A stretch of 64,000 nt of DNA, taken from contig JAKFVN010000017.1 in assembly GCA_021732145.1 (NCBI GenBank), positions 27,661 to 91,660 on the forward strand. The letters run 5' to 3'. Made by a program: the position numbers and the translations under genes. Shown here piece after piece: positions 34,333-43,346 of the stretch; position 1 is the first letter of the stretch, and each line of letters opens with the position of its first letter. The notes beneath the pieces are model-generated. The model was not told the origin of the DNA and did not search any database. It was given only the letters and a program-made list of their open reading frames with translations. The stretch comes from Alphaproteobacteria bacterium. Lineage in GTDB: Bacteria; Pseudomonadota; Alphaproteobacteria; UBA9219; RGZA01.

Positions 34333-34803
34333 ATGTCAAACGCACTTCCTATGTCGACCTTAATGCTTGAGCTGCCCCAGCTGATGGAGCGCTTACACCG
34401 CCGTTTTTTAGATGTGGTTCGCCTTGAGATGACCCGCGTGGGCATCCGCGATATCAACCCCGTGCAGATCATGATGCTTGCCACCATTGGCAATCAGGAT
34501 ATGGCCGTTCGCGATTTAATCGAACGCGGCTATTATCTTGGATCAAATGCATCCTATAACATCAAAAATCTTGCGGAAGGTGGTTATCTTGACCGCCTGA
34601 CGGATGAGCATGACAGGCGTTCAGCCCGCGTGCGTATCACGCCAAAGGGCCAAAAAGTTATCGACCAGTTGAATCTGCTTGGTGACAAAATCGGCCGCGA
34701 TTTGCTGCCGAATGAAAAAGACAAGGATGATTACCAGATCAGCCTGCGTCTGATGCGCCGTTTTGAGCGTGAATGCTCGACCTTAATCCACGCATCTGAA
34801 TAA
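34333..34803 (+). CDS. MarR/LdtR-like winged-helix regulator
   Basis: The protein has 156 aa with a winged-helix DNA-binding domain: recognition helix region YYLGSNASYNIKNLAEGGYL and wing RRSARVRITPKGQ. The pattern YLGSNASYNIK is shared with LdtR-type alphaproteobacterial MarR regulators, which control cell-wall L,D-transpeptidase and stress genes. It starts 106 bases upstream-divergent from the TPR lipoprotein, so it may control that gene. Its last 65 bases overlap the 3' end of the convergent ccmF gene. Confidence 0.75.
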   Translation: MSNALPMSTLMLELPQLMERLHRRFLDVVRLEMTRVGIRDINPVQIMMLATIGNQDMAVRDLIERGYYLGSNASYNIKNLAEGGYLDRLTDEHDRRSARVRITPKGQKVIDQLNLLGDKIGRDLLPNEKDKDDYQISLRLMRRFERECSTLIHASE

Positions 34804-36682
34804 GCGCGGCTATACCACCCAGCGCCATAATTAAACAGCCAAACCATATCCACGGGATAAGCGGATGCGCGGTTGCGCGCACGGTCCATCCCTTCACGCT
34901 GTTATCTGGATTTTTTTGCGGGTCGCCCAGTACCAGATATACATCCGAAAAGCCGTTGGTATAAATCGCCACATCACTGAGCATTTTTTTGCCAACCGGA
35001 TAAAAACGCCGTTCGGGGTTAAGGGTGGTAATCAGCCCCTTGGCATCGGTCACATGGAATGTGGCGCGCTCTGACACATAATTGGGGCCGGTTGAATGCT
35101 CCACCTTGTCAAAATAAAAAGTCATCTGGTTCAGCTTCAATTCACTGCCCGGCTTCATTAAATCAATCGCTTCGGCGGAAAGATGGCTGCTCGCTACCAT
35201 GCCGCACAGCGCAATTGCGAACCCGCCATGCGCAAGGCTGATAGGAAGTTTTTGAAGTAAGTTTTGCTTCTGGTTTTTCATGAAACCCAGAACCGTGGAT
35301 GACAGCAGCCATGTGGCAAAGCCAATGCCCAAATAGAAACGCAGGGCCTGTTGCTGGTCACTTAACACGCCTAATATCACCATCGCGCAGCTAGTCAGAA
35401 AGCAAACCTGCAAGCGCGGGAAGATGCGCTTTAATTCGTCATGCCGCCATGCAAGGAACGGCGCAAAGCCCATCAGGAATACCAGCGGCATCATCAGTGG
35501 CGTAAAGCTTGCTTCGAAATAGGGTGGCCCAACCGAAATCTGCGCATCATTGATGAGTTCGTAAATGAGCGGGTAAAGCGTGCCGAGCAATACAGTGGCA
35601 GCAGCCGTAACCAGAAACAGATTATTCAAAACCAGAAAAGATTCACGGCTGATGGGCGCAAAATGCTGTTCACTCGTAAATGTGTGTCCGCGCAATGCAA
35701 ACAGTAATAGCCCAAAGCCAGCGCTAAGCCCAATCAGCAACAGCACAAACACGCCGCGTTCAGGGTCGAGCGCAAATGCGTGAACCGATGTCACAATGCC
35801 GGAGCGCACAAGGAATGTGCCAATCATGGAGAAGGTGAAGGTGATAAGGCCAAGCAGCACTGTCCATGTTTTGAGGGTGCCGCGCTTTTCAACCACGATG
35901 AGAGAGTGGAGAAGGGCCGTGCCTGAAAGCCACGGAATGAAGGATGCGTTTTCAACGGGATCCCAGAACCACCAGCCGCCCCAGCCCAGTTCATAATAGG
36001 CCCACCATGAACCCATCGCGATGCCAATAGTGAGTGCGCACCATGCAACCATCACGAATGGGCGCAATGCGCGCGCCCATTCACGCGTCACTTGCCCGGT
36101 CAGCAGCGCGGCAATCGCGAACGAAAATGCCAGCGAAAAGCCCACATAACCAAGATACAGCATCGGCGGATGAAAGGCGAGCGCAGGGTCTTGCAATAAC
36201 GGGTTTAATCCCAGCCCTTGCGCTGGCGCAGGCGATAATTGAATAAACGGGTTTGATGTAAAGACGATGAAGGCAAGAAAGCCTGTAACCATCAGTGCCT
36301 GCGTTGCCAAAATGCGCGTGACCATGGTGGTGGAAAGGCCAGTGCGCACAATGGATAACACCGCGCCAAAAAAACTGGCGACCAGCACCCATAAAATCAT
36401 CGAGCCTTCATGGTTACCCCACACGCCCGTGATTTTATAGAGGAGGGGTTTGAGCGTATGGCTGTTTTGATAAACGGTGATAACCGAGAAATCAGAAAGA
36501 ACGAATGCAAGAATAAGCAGGCCAAACGAAATGCCAATTGCAGCACATATGGTAATGCTGCCGTAACGTGTGATGCGGTTCAGCAGCGCGTGTTGTTCCT
36601 TGGCAATAAATCCGCACACAGATGTTGTCAGCGCCAATAGCAGCGTCACAAACAACAGGTCTTGTCCGATTTGTGCTATCAT
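34739..36682 (-). CDS. ccmF: CcmF cytochrome c haem lyase subunit
   Basis: The protein has 647 aa and about 15 membrane helices. The WWD haem-handling motif (GWGGWWFWDPVENASF) is at about residues 230-245, with conserved histidines in the neighbouring loops. CcmF takes part in attaching haem to apocytochrome c in system I. The other ccm genes are not nearby. Its 3' end overlaps the MarR-type gene tail-to-tail by 65 bases. It follows a HAD-type phosphatase gene closely in the same direction. Confidence 0.95.
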   Translation of the reverse strand: MIAQIGQDLLFVTLLLALTTSVCGFIAKEQHALLNRITRYGSITICAAIGISFGLLILAFVLSDFSVITVYQNSHTLKPLLYKITGVWGNHEGSMILWVLVASFFGAVLSIVRTGLSTTMVTRILATQALMVTGFLAFIVFTSNPFIQLSPAPAQGLGLNPLLQDPALAFHPPMLYLGYVGFSLAFSFAIAALLTGQVTREWARALRPFVMVAWCALTIGIAMGSWWAYYELGWGGWWFWDPVENASFIPWLSGTALLHSLIVVEKRGTLKTWTVLLGLITFTFSMIGTFLVRSGIVTSVHAFALDPERGVFVLLLIGLSAGFGLLLFALRGHTFTSEQHFAPISRESFLVLNNLFLVTAAATVLLGTLYPLIYELINDAQISVGPPYFEASFTPLMMPLVFLMGFAPFLAWRHDELKRIFPRLQVCFLTSCAMVILGVLSDQQQALRFYLGIGFATWLLSSTVLGFMKNQKQNLLQKLPISLAHGGFAIALCGMVASSHLSAEAIDLMKPGSELKLNQMTFYFDKVEHSTGPNYVSERATFHVTDAKGLITTLNPERRFYPVGKKMLSDVAIYTNGFSDVYLVLGDPQKNPDNSVKGWTVRATAHPLIPWIWFGCLIMALGGIAALIQMRGLRSSIHAQNGASDAG

Positions 36683-36695
36683 TTTTTATGAGCCA

Positions 36696-37250
36696 TTACG
36701 CGAAGCTTGCTTCGATAGGGATAGCCAGAAAACTTTTAAACATCGATGATTTGAACATCTGCGCTTTGCCGCACAAAATTGCGCCGCTGGCCATTTTCCA
36801 AACCTGTAAATCTGCAAAACTGTCACCGGCATATACAAATCCACGTGCAATATGCTCGCGAATAAACTTGGCTTTATTGCGGCCCTTCAGGTTATGGATG
36901 CCATTGCTGCCATAGGCCGCATCAAACAAGCCAAGGGTGGATGCGACATGTTTAACAATGCGTTCATCGGCTGCGCTGACCAGATAAAGCTTGCGTCCTG
37001 ATGCCTTTTGGGTTTTGAGGTAGTCCAGCAATTCACCGCGGTAGGGGAAAGTTGCAACATCAAGCTCAAACTCCTTAGCAAGCCATGCCTTGGCGGCTGC
37101 CCGCTTGATGCACAGCCAGACCAGAAACCACGGCAATAGCCATGATTTTGTAAGCACCAATTGCTTTAGTCCCAGCACCAGTACATCGGTATGGATGAGT
37201 GTTTCATCAAGATCCACGCATAAGGGTAGCGATAAATGGGAGTCACTCAT
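36696..37250 (-). CDS. HAD-superfamily phosphatase-like protein
   Basis: The protein has 184 aa with the HAD motif [14 protein letters not shown] (about residues 11-23), motif II LVSAAD and motif IV GDSFAD. The opening resembles the HAD domain that is often fused to a UbiA-type prenyltransferase; here the membrane enzyme is absent, so this is a stand-alone HAD domain. It starts within the panB stop codon (ATGA overlap) and is followed 14 bases later by ccmF. Substrate unknown. Confidence 0.78.
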   Translation of the reverse strand: MSDSHLSLPLCVDLDETLIHTDVLVLGLKQLVLTKSWLLPWFLVWLCIKRAAAKAWLAKEFELDVATFPYRGELLDYLKTQKASGRKLYLVSAADERIVKHVASTLGLFDAAYGSNGIHNLKGRNKAKFIREHIARGFVYAGDSFADLQVWKMASGAILCGKAQMFKSSMFKSFLAIPIEASFA

Positions 37251-38077
37251 TTGGTTTTGATATACAGATTTTCTGGGCCAGGAAAGCGCCGCGCTTTTAC
37301 GTCGGCTTCAAGGGTTTGCAGCGCGGCTTCAGCATCCTGGTATAAATTGGCGTATGGTTTCACAAATTTCGCTTTTGCGCCTGCAACCAGACCCAGCACG
37401 TCTTCCGTGACCAGAATTTGCCCATCGCATGCAGGTGATGCGCCAATGCCGATGGTTGGGATATTGACGCTAGCGGTGATTTCGCGGCTCACATGTTCCA
37501 TTGTGCCTTCAACAACAATCGCAAATGCACCGGCTTCTTCAACGGCCTTTGCGTCTGCTTTCAGCATTTCAATCTGGTCTTCGGTTTTGCCCTGTACCTT
37601 ATAGCCGCCCATGACATGAACCTGCTGCGGGCGAAGGCCAATATGGCCAAGTACCGGGATGCCGCGTTCCACCAGAAAGCGGATGGTATGCGCCATTTCT
37701 GCGCCGCCTTCCAGCTTGATAGCGCCAGCGCCGGTTTTTTTCATGATGCGCGCGCTGTTTTTAAAGGCCTGCGCGGGCGATGCTTGGTACGTTCCAAACG
37801 GCATATCAACGACGCATAAGGCGCGCTGGCAAAATTGCGCAACGCATCGGCCATGCGTCATCATCATTTCTAGCGTCACACCCAATGTGTTGGGCATGCC
37901 GTATAGCACCATGCCAACGCTATCGCCCACTAAAACCACGTCGGCATGCTTATCGGCTAATTGCGCGATGGGCGCGGTATAGGCGGTGAGTGCTAAGAAA
38001 GGTTCGGTGCGGTTCTTTGCAGCGCGAATATCCTGCACGGTCAGTTTTTTAATAGGTGGGGGCGTGTGTATGCTCAT
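37247..38077 (-). CDS. panB: 3-methyl-2-oxobutanoate hydroxymethyltransferase
   Basis: The 276-aa protein has the full PanB pattern: [40 protein letters not shown] (metal and substrate site), [18 protein letters not shown] and [12 protein letters not shown], with [19 protein letters not shown]. It catalyses the first step of pantothenate synthesis, adding a hydroxymethyl group to 2-oxoisovalerate. No panC is seen in the window. The gene overlaps the HAD phosphatase gene by four bases. Confidence 0.97.
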   Translation of the reverse strand: MSIHTPPPIKKLTVQDIRAAKNRTEPFLALTAYTAPIAQLADKHADVVLVGDSVGMVLYGMPNTLGVTLEMMMTHGRCVAQFCQRALCVVDMPFGTYQASPAQAFKNSARIMKKTGAGAIKLEGGAEMAHTIRFLVERGIPVLGHIGLRPQQVHVMGGYKVQGKTEDQIEMLKADAKAVEEAGAFAIVVEGTMEHVSREITASVNIPTIGIGASPACDGQILVTEDVLGLVAGAKAKFVKPYANLYQDAEAALQTLEADVKARRFPGPENLYIKTK

Positions 38078-38139
38078 ATAGTGCTCCGGCGCGCATTTTT
38101 ACCTGCTTGCCATGCAACCTGCAAAGTGTATTTAAAACC

Positions 38140-38904
38140 TTATTGTTTAGAGCAGCTTGTAGAGCAACTGGGGCAGGCGGGGTTTTGCTCAACGCGAATG
38201 CTTTTGCTTGCCATATTTTGACTATCCAGCATGAAAAGGCGGGTTTGCGTGCCGCCAATTCCTGCTAATTCCTTTAACGCTTCGGCGGCCTGCATCACGC
38301 CAAGAATGCCGACAATCGGGCCGAACACGCCTGCTTCCGGGCAGGATGGCACCATGCCCTTGGGCGGGGTTTCAGGAAACAGGCAACGGTAACAGGCATG
38401 GCCTTTGCCCAAATAGGGCTTAAAGGTTGCAAGCTGCCCTGCAAAGCCCTGCACGGATGCGCTAACCAGTGGCTTCTTCAATTTGATGCATGTGTCGTTC
38501 AATAAAAATCGCGCGGCAAAATTATCGGTGCAATCCATAACCACATCGGCTGTGCTCAAAATTGTCGCTGCATTTATTTCATCAAGCCTCGTGCTGTGCG
38601 TTTCAATCTGAACGTGGGAGTTCAGGGCGTGCAGGCGTTTTTGCGATGCGGTGACTTTCAGTTCGCCAATATCGCTTTCGGTATAAATAACCTGCCGCTG
38701 CAAATTGCTTTCTTCAACTTTGTCATTATCAATGAGAATGAGTTTTTTAACGCCGGCACCCGCAAGGTATAATGCCGCGCTGGCACCAAGCCCGCCCATG
38801 CCGACAATCGCGGCAGTGCCCGCGCAAATCCGTTCCTGCCCGTCAAAGCCAAGCCCGGGCAAGTCGATGTGACGCAGATAACGTAGGTTATTCAGTTTGG
38901 ACAT
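38140..38904 (-). CDS. ThiF/MoeB-type adenylyltransferase
   Basis: The protein has 254 aa with the E1-like fold: nucleotide loop GMGGLGASAALYLAGAGV (about 35-52), DNDKVEESNLQRQ, and two zinc-binding CxxC pairs (CYRC and CPSC). It activates the C-terminal GG of a ubiquitin-like sulfur carrier. The thiO-thiS-thiG genes two kilobases away suggest ThiS as partner (ThiF), but MoeB is equally possible from sequence. The catalytic cysteine is probably that of PSCPEAGVFG. The gene lies 62 bases upstream of panB. Confidence 0.88.
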   Translation of the reverse strand: MSKLNNLRYLRHIDLPGLGFDGQERICAGTAAIVGMGGLGASAALYLAGAGVKKLILIDNDKVEESNLQRQVIYTESDIGELKVTASQKRLHALNSHVQIETHSTRLDEINAATILSTADVVMDCTDNFAARFLLNDTCIKLKKPLVSASVQGFAGQLATFKPYLGKGHACYRCLFPETPPKGMVPSCPEAGVFGPIVGILGVMQAAEALKELAGIGGTQTRLFMLDSQNMASKSIRVEQNPACPSCSTSCSKQ

Positions 38905-38910
38905 AAGGTT

Positions 38911-39435
38911 TTAGGTGGCCGCGCCCGTCATAGGGCCATTCAGGGAAATCATGCGCTGGGCTTCCTGCACAATGGTGTTTCCGGTAGTGCCGCCATCACC
39001 CACGATTTTGCGCTCAAAAATGATTTTTAGAATGCTGACGAAGCAGGAAATGATGTTGGTGTCCTTAATCGTCAATTGCTTTTCCAAAAGCGTTTCACAA
39101 AACAGGTGCATGAAACGCGCTAGCGATGATGCAAGGGAGTAATTGCAGAAACCTGCCTTTGATTTAATCGCAAACCCTTTTTCAATCAACGTTTTCAATT
39201 CAGCCGTGGCGGTGGTGTTGGGTTTTAAATGCGATGCGATGCTTTCAAGTTCGGAAAACTCGGCAAGGATTTCCTTGATGATTTCCGGTTCAAAATTGGC
39301 GACGACTTTTTCAGTTTGCTCAACCTTGGAAGGGGTAATAATCGCGCCAAGTGATTTGCCGGGCCCAAGCTTCTTCTTCATGCTTAAATCGGGGGCATGA
39401 ACTACAACGCCATCATCTTCTTGAGCTTCGGACAT
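38911..39435 (-). CDS. Hypothetical protein paired with a CheY-like regulator
   Basis: The protein has 174 aa, soluble, mostly helical after a polar N-terminal 35 residues. Its central part (EPEIIKEILAEFSELESIAS; SSLARFMHLFCETLLEKQLT) looks like a helical bundle. It follows the response regulator gene by 11 bases in the same direction, so the two are one unit. I recognise no family. A role as phosphatase, phosphotransfer partner or output of the receiver is the natural guess from context. No conserved phospho-accepting histidine is obvious. Confidence 0.7.
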   Translation of the reverse strand: MSEAQEDDGVVVHAPDLSMKKKLGPGKSLGAIITPSKVEQTEKVVANFEPEIIKEILAEFSELESIASHLKPNTTATAELKTLIEKGFAIKSKAGFCNYSLASSLARFMHLFCETLLEKQLTIKDTNIISCFVSILKIIFERKIVGDGGTTGNTIVQEAQRMISLNGPMTGAAT

Positions 39436-39446
39436 GATGCACCTTC

Positions 39447-39944
39447 TTATCGTTTGACTTTTCGGGGTTTTCTGCGGTCAGGGCCCTTGGGTGGCACATT
39501 CTTCCTGCGGCGGCATGGCCCGGTGTATTTTGGCGAAGCAATAAATTCACGCGGGTTATCCACCAGTTCAATAATACGCTTGGTAATCTGTTTAACGGTA
39601 AAAGGTTTAATCAGGTAGTCATTTGCGCCAATGTTGCGCGCTTCAATCACTTGATGCACCTCGGCATTACCGGTGAGCATGATGATGGGAATGAACGGGT
39701 TAATACGAGTTTTACCGCTGCGGATTTGTTTGATGAATTCAAGCCCGCTCATTTGCGGCATGCGCCAGTCACAGAAAATGAAATCAACCTGATTGCCATC
39801 CAGCATCTGAATGGCAGCCTTGCCATCATCGGCGCGAAGGGTTTTTCCAAATCCGAGGTTTTTGAGAACGTCCACGACAAGCTTCTGTACGAGGCGGTCG
39901 TCATCCACAATCATGACGCTGAAATTTCTTAACTGGGGATCCAT
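39447..39944 (-). CDS. CheY-like response regulator with basic tail
   Basis: The protein has 165 aa with one receiver domain: acidic pair in MIVDDDRLVQ, phospho-acceptor Asp in FIFCDWRMPQMSG (about residue 57), switch Thr in IIMLTG and Lys in YLIKPF. After the domain come about 35 very basic residues (CRRRKNVPPKGPDRRKPRKV), unusual for CheY-like proteins and possibly for binding nucleic acid or an acidic partner. There is no kinase gene beside it. It is co-transcribed with the unknown gene at 38911. Confidence 0.88.
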   Translation of the reverse strand: MDPQLRNFSVMIVDDDRLVQKLVVDVLKNLGFGKTLRADDGKAAIQMLDGNQVDFIFCDWRMPQMSGLEFIKQIRSGKTRINPFIPIIMLTGNAEVHQVIEARNIGANDYLIKPFTVKQITKRIIELVDNPREFIASPKYTGPCRRRKNVPPKGPDRRKPRKVKR

Positions 39945-40137
39945 AGGCGAAGGCTTTAGTGACGTTAGGTTTGAAGCGCGTATGATAACAAGAATAGCGC
40001 CATGAACGCACTAAGAATTATTTTACGCTGTTACTATCTTTCTTGTAGGCAAGAAAGTGTTTTAAAATCAAACATAAACCCAAACATAAACCAATGTTCA
40101 GCGATTCAAGCCGATGCACATTATGGCATGTGTAACG

Positions 40138-40761
40138 TTATTTCGGGGTAGCGTTTAACAACGCTTGCATACTTTCTTTTGGTGTTGCGCTGCGCATGAT
40201 GCTGCCCATGACCGCGATGCCTTTTGCGCCTGCATTCAAACACGTGGCCGCATTATCCACATCAATCCCGCCAAGCGCGATGACGGGCAGTGATGTTTGC
40301 TTGCACAATGGTGCAAGGTTTTGAATGCCAAGCGTGGGGCCATATCCCGGCTTGCTGATGGTTTCAAAAATGGGGCTAAGGCTGATGTAATCCAAACTGG
40401 TTTTTTGCGCGGCCATCAAATCATCTGCATTATGGCATGACTGGCCAATGATGATATCGCCGCAAATGGAACGCGCTTCATCCACGCTTTGCGATGATGA
40501 TAAATGGAGACCATCTGCTTCAATCGTTTTTGCAATTTTTGCATTACGGCCAATGAACAGTTTTGCTTTATGTTTGCTGCACAGATATTTGACGGGAATG
40601 GCCTGCTTCAATAGTTGGTTATCACTGGCGCTTAAATCGCGCAGTACAATCCATTTGCATCCGCCGGCTAATGCGCCGGCGATGATGTCTTCCAATGGCA
40701 AAACCGCCTGTGTGATATCGGTAATCAACATGACAGGTGGTTGCGGCAGTGGTTTCTTCAT
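40138..40761 (-). CDS. ThiE/TenI-family protein
   Basis: The protein has 207 aa and a TIM-barrel: WIVLRDLS replaces the usual QxRxK of ThiE, FIGRNAKIA replaces the ND motif, and GLHLSSSQ replaces the HLGQED motif. SPIFETISKPGYGP and ALGGI are conserved. ThiE joins thiazole and pyrimidine phosphates; TenI is a thiazole tautomerase that lacks the metal-binding aspartates. The missing aspartates favour TenI-like function here, but the family call as a whole is firm. It overlaps thiG by one base, so it is in the thi operon. Confidence 0.8.
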   Translation of the reverse strand: MKKPLPQPPVMLITDITQAVLPLEDIIAGALAGGCKWIVLRDLSASDNQLLKQAIPVKYLCSKHKAKLFIGRNAKIAKTIEADGLHLSSSQSVDEARSICGDIIIGQSCHNADDLMAAQKTSLDYISLSPIFETISKPGYGPTLGIQNLAPLCKQTSLPVIALGGIDVDNAATCLNAGAKGIAVMGSIMRSATPKESMQALLNATPK

Positions 40762-41546
40762 CAGCTTTTGTTTGTTTTGGTTGCAATCCCGCCAACAGGG
40801 CTCGATGCTTCGGCATGGGTTTTCTTGGCAATGCGACCTGCCAAATACGCTTCGCGGCCCGCGATCATGCCATGGCGCATCGCGCTGGCCATCAATACCG
40901 GATTGTTGGACTTGGCAATGGCGGTGTTCAGCAAAATGCCATCGCAGCCATGTTCCATGGCAATCGCAGCATCGGATGCCGTGCCAAGGCCAGCATCCAG
41001 AATAATCGGCAGGCTGATGCGTGCACGGATGATATCGAGATTATACAAATTCAAAATGCCTTGCCCTGAACCAATCGGCGAACCCAGTGGCATCACAGCG
41101 GCGCAGCCTGCATCCACCAAACGCTGGCATGCAACCGGGTCATCACTGCAGTAAGGCAGAACCACAAAACCTTTTTTCACCAGCGTTTCAGCGGCGCGGA
41201 TAAGTTCAACCGCATCGGGCAGCAATGTTTCACGGTCGCCAATGATTTCCAGTTTTACCCAATTGGTTTGCAACGCTTCGCGCGCAAGTTCTGCGGTAAA
41301 TACGGCATCTTCGGCGGTATAACAGCCAGCGGTGTTGGGTAGTAGCGTCAAATTGCGCTGCGTCAGTAATTGTTGAACGGATAAATGCTGGCCTTGCAAA
41401 TTGATGCGGCGAATGGCAACGGTCACAATTTCTGCGCCGCTTGCGGTAATGCTGTCCAGCATCACTTGCTGGTTGGGGTACATGCTGCTGCCAATCAGCA
41501 ACCGCGATGAAAATGATTTATCGGCAATCTTCAGATTATCGTTCAT
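40761..41546 (-). CDS. thiG: Thiazole synthase ThiG
   Basis: The protein has 261 aa and a TIM barrel: [20 protein letters not shown] at the start, the Schiff-base lysine in WVKLEIIGD (about residue 95) and [15 protein letters not shown]. It forms the thiazole phosphate of thiamine from deoxyxylulose phosphate, dehydroglycine (made by ThiO) and ThiS thiocarboxylate. It overlaps the thiS gene by one base and the thiE/tenI gene by one base, so the operon is fully coupled. Confidence 0.95.
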   Translation of the reverse strand: MNDNLKIADKSFSSRLLIGSSMYPNQQVMLDSITASGAEIVTVAIRRINLQGQHLSVQQLLTQRNLTLLPNTAGCYTAEDAVFTAELAREALQTNWVKLEIIGDRETLLPDAVELIRAAETLVKKGFVVLPYCSDDPVACQRLVDAGCAAVMPLGSPIGSGQGILNLYNLDIIRARISLPIILDAGLGTASDAAIAMEHGCDGILLNTAIAKSNNPVLMASAMRHGMIAGREAYLAGRIAKKTHAEASSPVGGIATKTNKS

Positions 41547-41755
41547 TACCCGCCCACAAATGGTTTTACGATTTCAATCGCATCGCCATCATTCAATTGA
41601 GTTTGTGCCCATGCGCTGCGTGTTACCACCTTGCCATTGCATGCTACGGCAATCGCTTGCCAATGTGCTTGCGGCAATTTTTCATTCTGCAAAAGTTCGG
41701 GAATGGTTTGCGCGGCTGTTTCGCGTTTTTCCCCATTCACAATTAAATTCAACAT
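41546..41755 (-). CDS. thiS: Sulfur carrier protein ThiS
   Basis: The protein has 69 aa, started at the ATG at 41755; a longer reading to 41812 is not needed. It has the beta-grasp pattern and ends in VKPFVGG, the Gly-Gly tail that is adenylated and thiocarboxylated. It gives sulfur to the thiazole ring made by ThiG. It lies between thiO (22 bases) and thiG (overlap). Confidence 0.93.
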   Translation of the reverse strand: MLNLIVNGEKRETAAQTIPELLQNEKLPQAHWQAIAVACNGKVVTRSAWAQTQLNDGDAIEIVKPFVGG

Positions 41756-41777
41756 GTAATTACCTATATAAGGTGGC

Positions 41778-42896
41778 CTACTTAAAACGTTGCATCGTAA
41801 AAGGCGCGGCAATCTCCGGCAGCTTTCCTTTTATAATATACTCGCTCATCGCGGCTGCGAGTAGGGGGGTCATTAAAATCCCGTGGCGGTGCTGTCCGGT
41901 CATAAAACTGAGGTTTTTTATGGCGCTTTCGCCCAAAATCGGCGCGTCATCGCGGCTGGTGGGGCGGAACCCCGCCCATGTTTCCAATAATGGCAATTCT
42001 TCCATGCCCGGCAAGGCTTCCCATGTTTTGCGCAGCAAATGCAGGATACCGCCCGCGGTCAGCGATGCATCGAACCCTTTATCTTCCAAGGTTGCGCCGA
42101 CAATCAAACGGCCATCGCTGCGTGGCACCATATAAATCTGTGGTGTCCATACCACATGCTTTAACAATGGCTGGTACACATCCATTTGCATGGCAACCAG
42201 TTGCCCCTTCATCGGGAACACCGGCGGCAATGCTTCCAGCGGCACGCCTTTAATGCTGCCCGACCATGCACCCGCAGCCAGTACCAGGTTTTCAACCGCA
42301 ATAATTCCATCATTAATAACAATATGCGTTGCCTGGCCATTGGAAATTTTTATTTCACTGACATCGGCATTGGCGTGTAATTCAACACCTGCTTTTTTGC
42401 ATGCGGCATGCAGCGCATCAACCAGTGCGCGGTTATCCACCTGATGGTCGCCGGCGCTGTAAAACCCATGTGTGACGCGCGGTGAAAAGTATGGCTCGCG
42501 CTTGCGCAGCTCACTGCGTTCTAGCCATTCAACGGGCAGGCTGCGCGCTTTTAAAAAATCAAAGCGTTGCTTGAGCAAGCCCTCATCGTCGCGCTCGGCT
42601 GCTACAAATAAGGTGCCGGTTTCGCGGTAGCCAACATCAAGCCCTGTATAGGCTTGTAGTTCTTTTGCAAATTCCGGCCACATGCTTTGTGATTCAAGAA
42701 CAAAGGGAATAAGCGCATCTTCACCGGGCTCGGCTTCAATCACGGCGGCCAGCATGCCTGCTGCTGCCCAGCTTGCGCTGCGGCCAATCGCGCCTTTATC
42801 GAAGACGATAGCGCGCCTGCCTGCCTGTGCCAGCCGCCAGGCAAGGCCAAGCCCAGCAACGCCGCCGCCAATAATGTGGATGGATTTCCGCGTCAT
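41778..42896 (-). CDS. thiO: Glycine oxidase ThiO
   Basis: The protein has 372 aa and is a D-amino-acid-oxidase-type flavoprotein: FAD-binding GGGVAGLGLAWRLAQAG (about residues 10-26), ASWAAAGMLAAVIEAEPGED, and near the C terminus GFRPTSRDDAPILG and HRHGILMTPLLAAAM. It oxidises glycine to dehydroglycine for thiazole synthesis, the aerobic route in place of ThiH. First gene of the thiOSG(E) operon. I could not find a TPP riboswitch in the 110 bases upstream. Confidence 0.93.
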   Translation of the reverse strand: MTRKSIHIIGGGVAGLGLAWRLAQAGRRAIVFDKGAIGRSASWAAAGMLAAVIEAEPGEDALIPFVLESQSMWPEFAKELQAYTGLDVGYRETGTLFVAAERDDEGLLKQRFDFLKARSLPVEWLERSELRKREPYFSPRVTHGFYSAGDHQVDNRALVDALHAACKKAGVELHANADVSEIKISNGQATHIVINDGIIAVENLVLAAGAWSGSIKGVPLEALPPVFPMKGQLVAMQMDVYQPLLKHVVWTPQIYMVPRSDGRLIVGATLEDKGFDASLTAGGILHLLRKTWEALPGMEELPLLETWAGFRPTSRDDAPILGESAIKNLSFMTGQHRHGILMTPLLAAAMSEYIIKGKLPEIAAPFTMQRFK

Positions 42897-42958
42897 GATA
42901 CAAGTACTATCGACTTATATCCTTAAACGCAAACGAGTGTAATAAATATAGATGCTGA

Positions 42959-42992
42959 TGCAGGTGGCGACCCCCAAGAGCCGCCACCTGCA
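42959..42992 (-). terminator. Hairpin after the exported Tyr/Arg-rich gene
   Basis: A perfect 11-bp stem (TGCAGGTGGCG at 42959-42969 with CGCCACCTGCA at 42982-42992) and 12-base loop lie 17 bases after the stop of the minus-strand gene at 43009. The run after it is only moderately T-rich. It separates that gene from thiO on the same strand. Confidence 0.7.
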
Positions 42993-43008
42993 CGCATCTT
43001 CCGGCGCA

Positions 43009-43326
43009 TTAATTAAAACGCAGCGGGAAGATTAGACTAAGGCCAGATGGTGCTGGCGGGTAATACACAACGGGTGGCGGCGCATAAACCCGTTCACGGT
43101 AACGTTCTGCATATACAGGACGGCCGCGGTAATAAGAGCGGTCACGGTAATAGCGCCGGTTGTCATAATAGGCACGCCGTTCCGCATAACCGTCATTGTA
43201 GTAAGTGGTGCGGTCACGGTAGGGGGCGGCATTTGCTTCCGGCATAAAGATTACTTGCGGGGCAATAATTCCAAGCAGCGCAGCAAAAGTGATGGTGCGC
43301 ACTGTGTTGAGTATCTCCTGTTGCAT
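43009..43326 (-). CDS. Small exported Tyr/Arg-rich protein
   Basis: The protein has 105 aa, started at the ATG at 43326, eight bases after AGGA. A signal peptide (residues 10-34, MPEANAAPYRD) is followed by a low-complexity domain of repeated Tyr, Arg and Asp (RAYYDNRRYYRDRSYYRGR) and a hydrophobic end. Such short proteins are common as envelope or stress proteins with no known activity. It follows the CpxP-like gene by 20 bases, so they are probably one transcript. Confidence 0.7.
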   Translation of the reverse strand: MQQEILNTVRTITFAALLGIIAPQVIFMPEANAAPYRDRTTYYNDGYAERRAYYDNRRYYRDRSYYRGRPVYAERYRERVYAPPPVVYYPPAPSGLSLIFPLRFN

Positions 43327-43346
43327 GGCGTATTCCTTTTTCAAAG

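Noticed and set aside
42897..43008. TPP riboswitch upstream of thiO
   Set aside because: No CTGAGA or ACCTGATCTGG-type THI-box element is visible on the minus strand.
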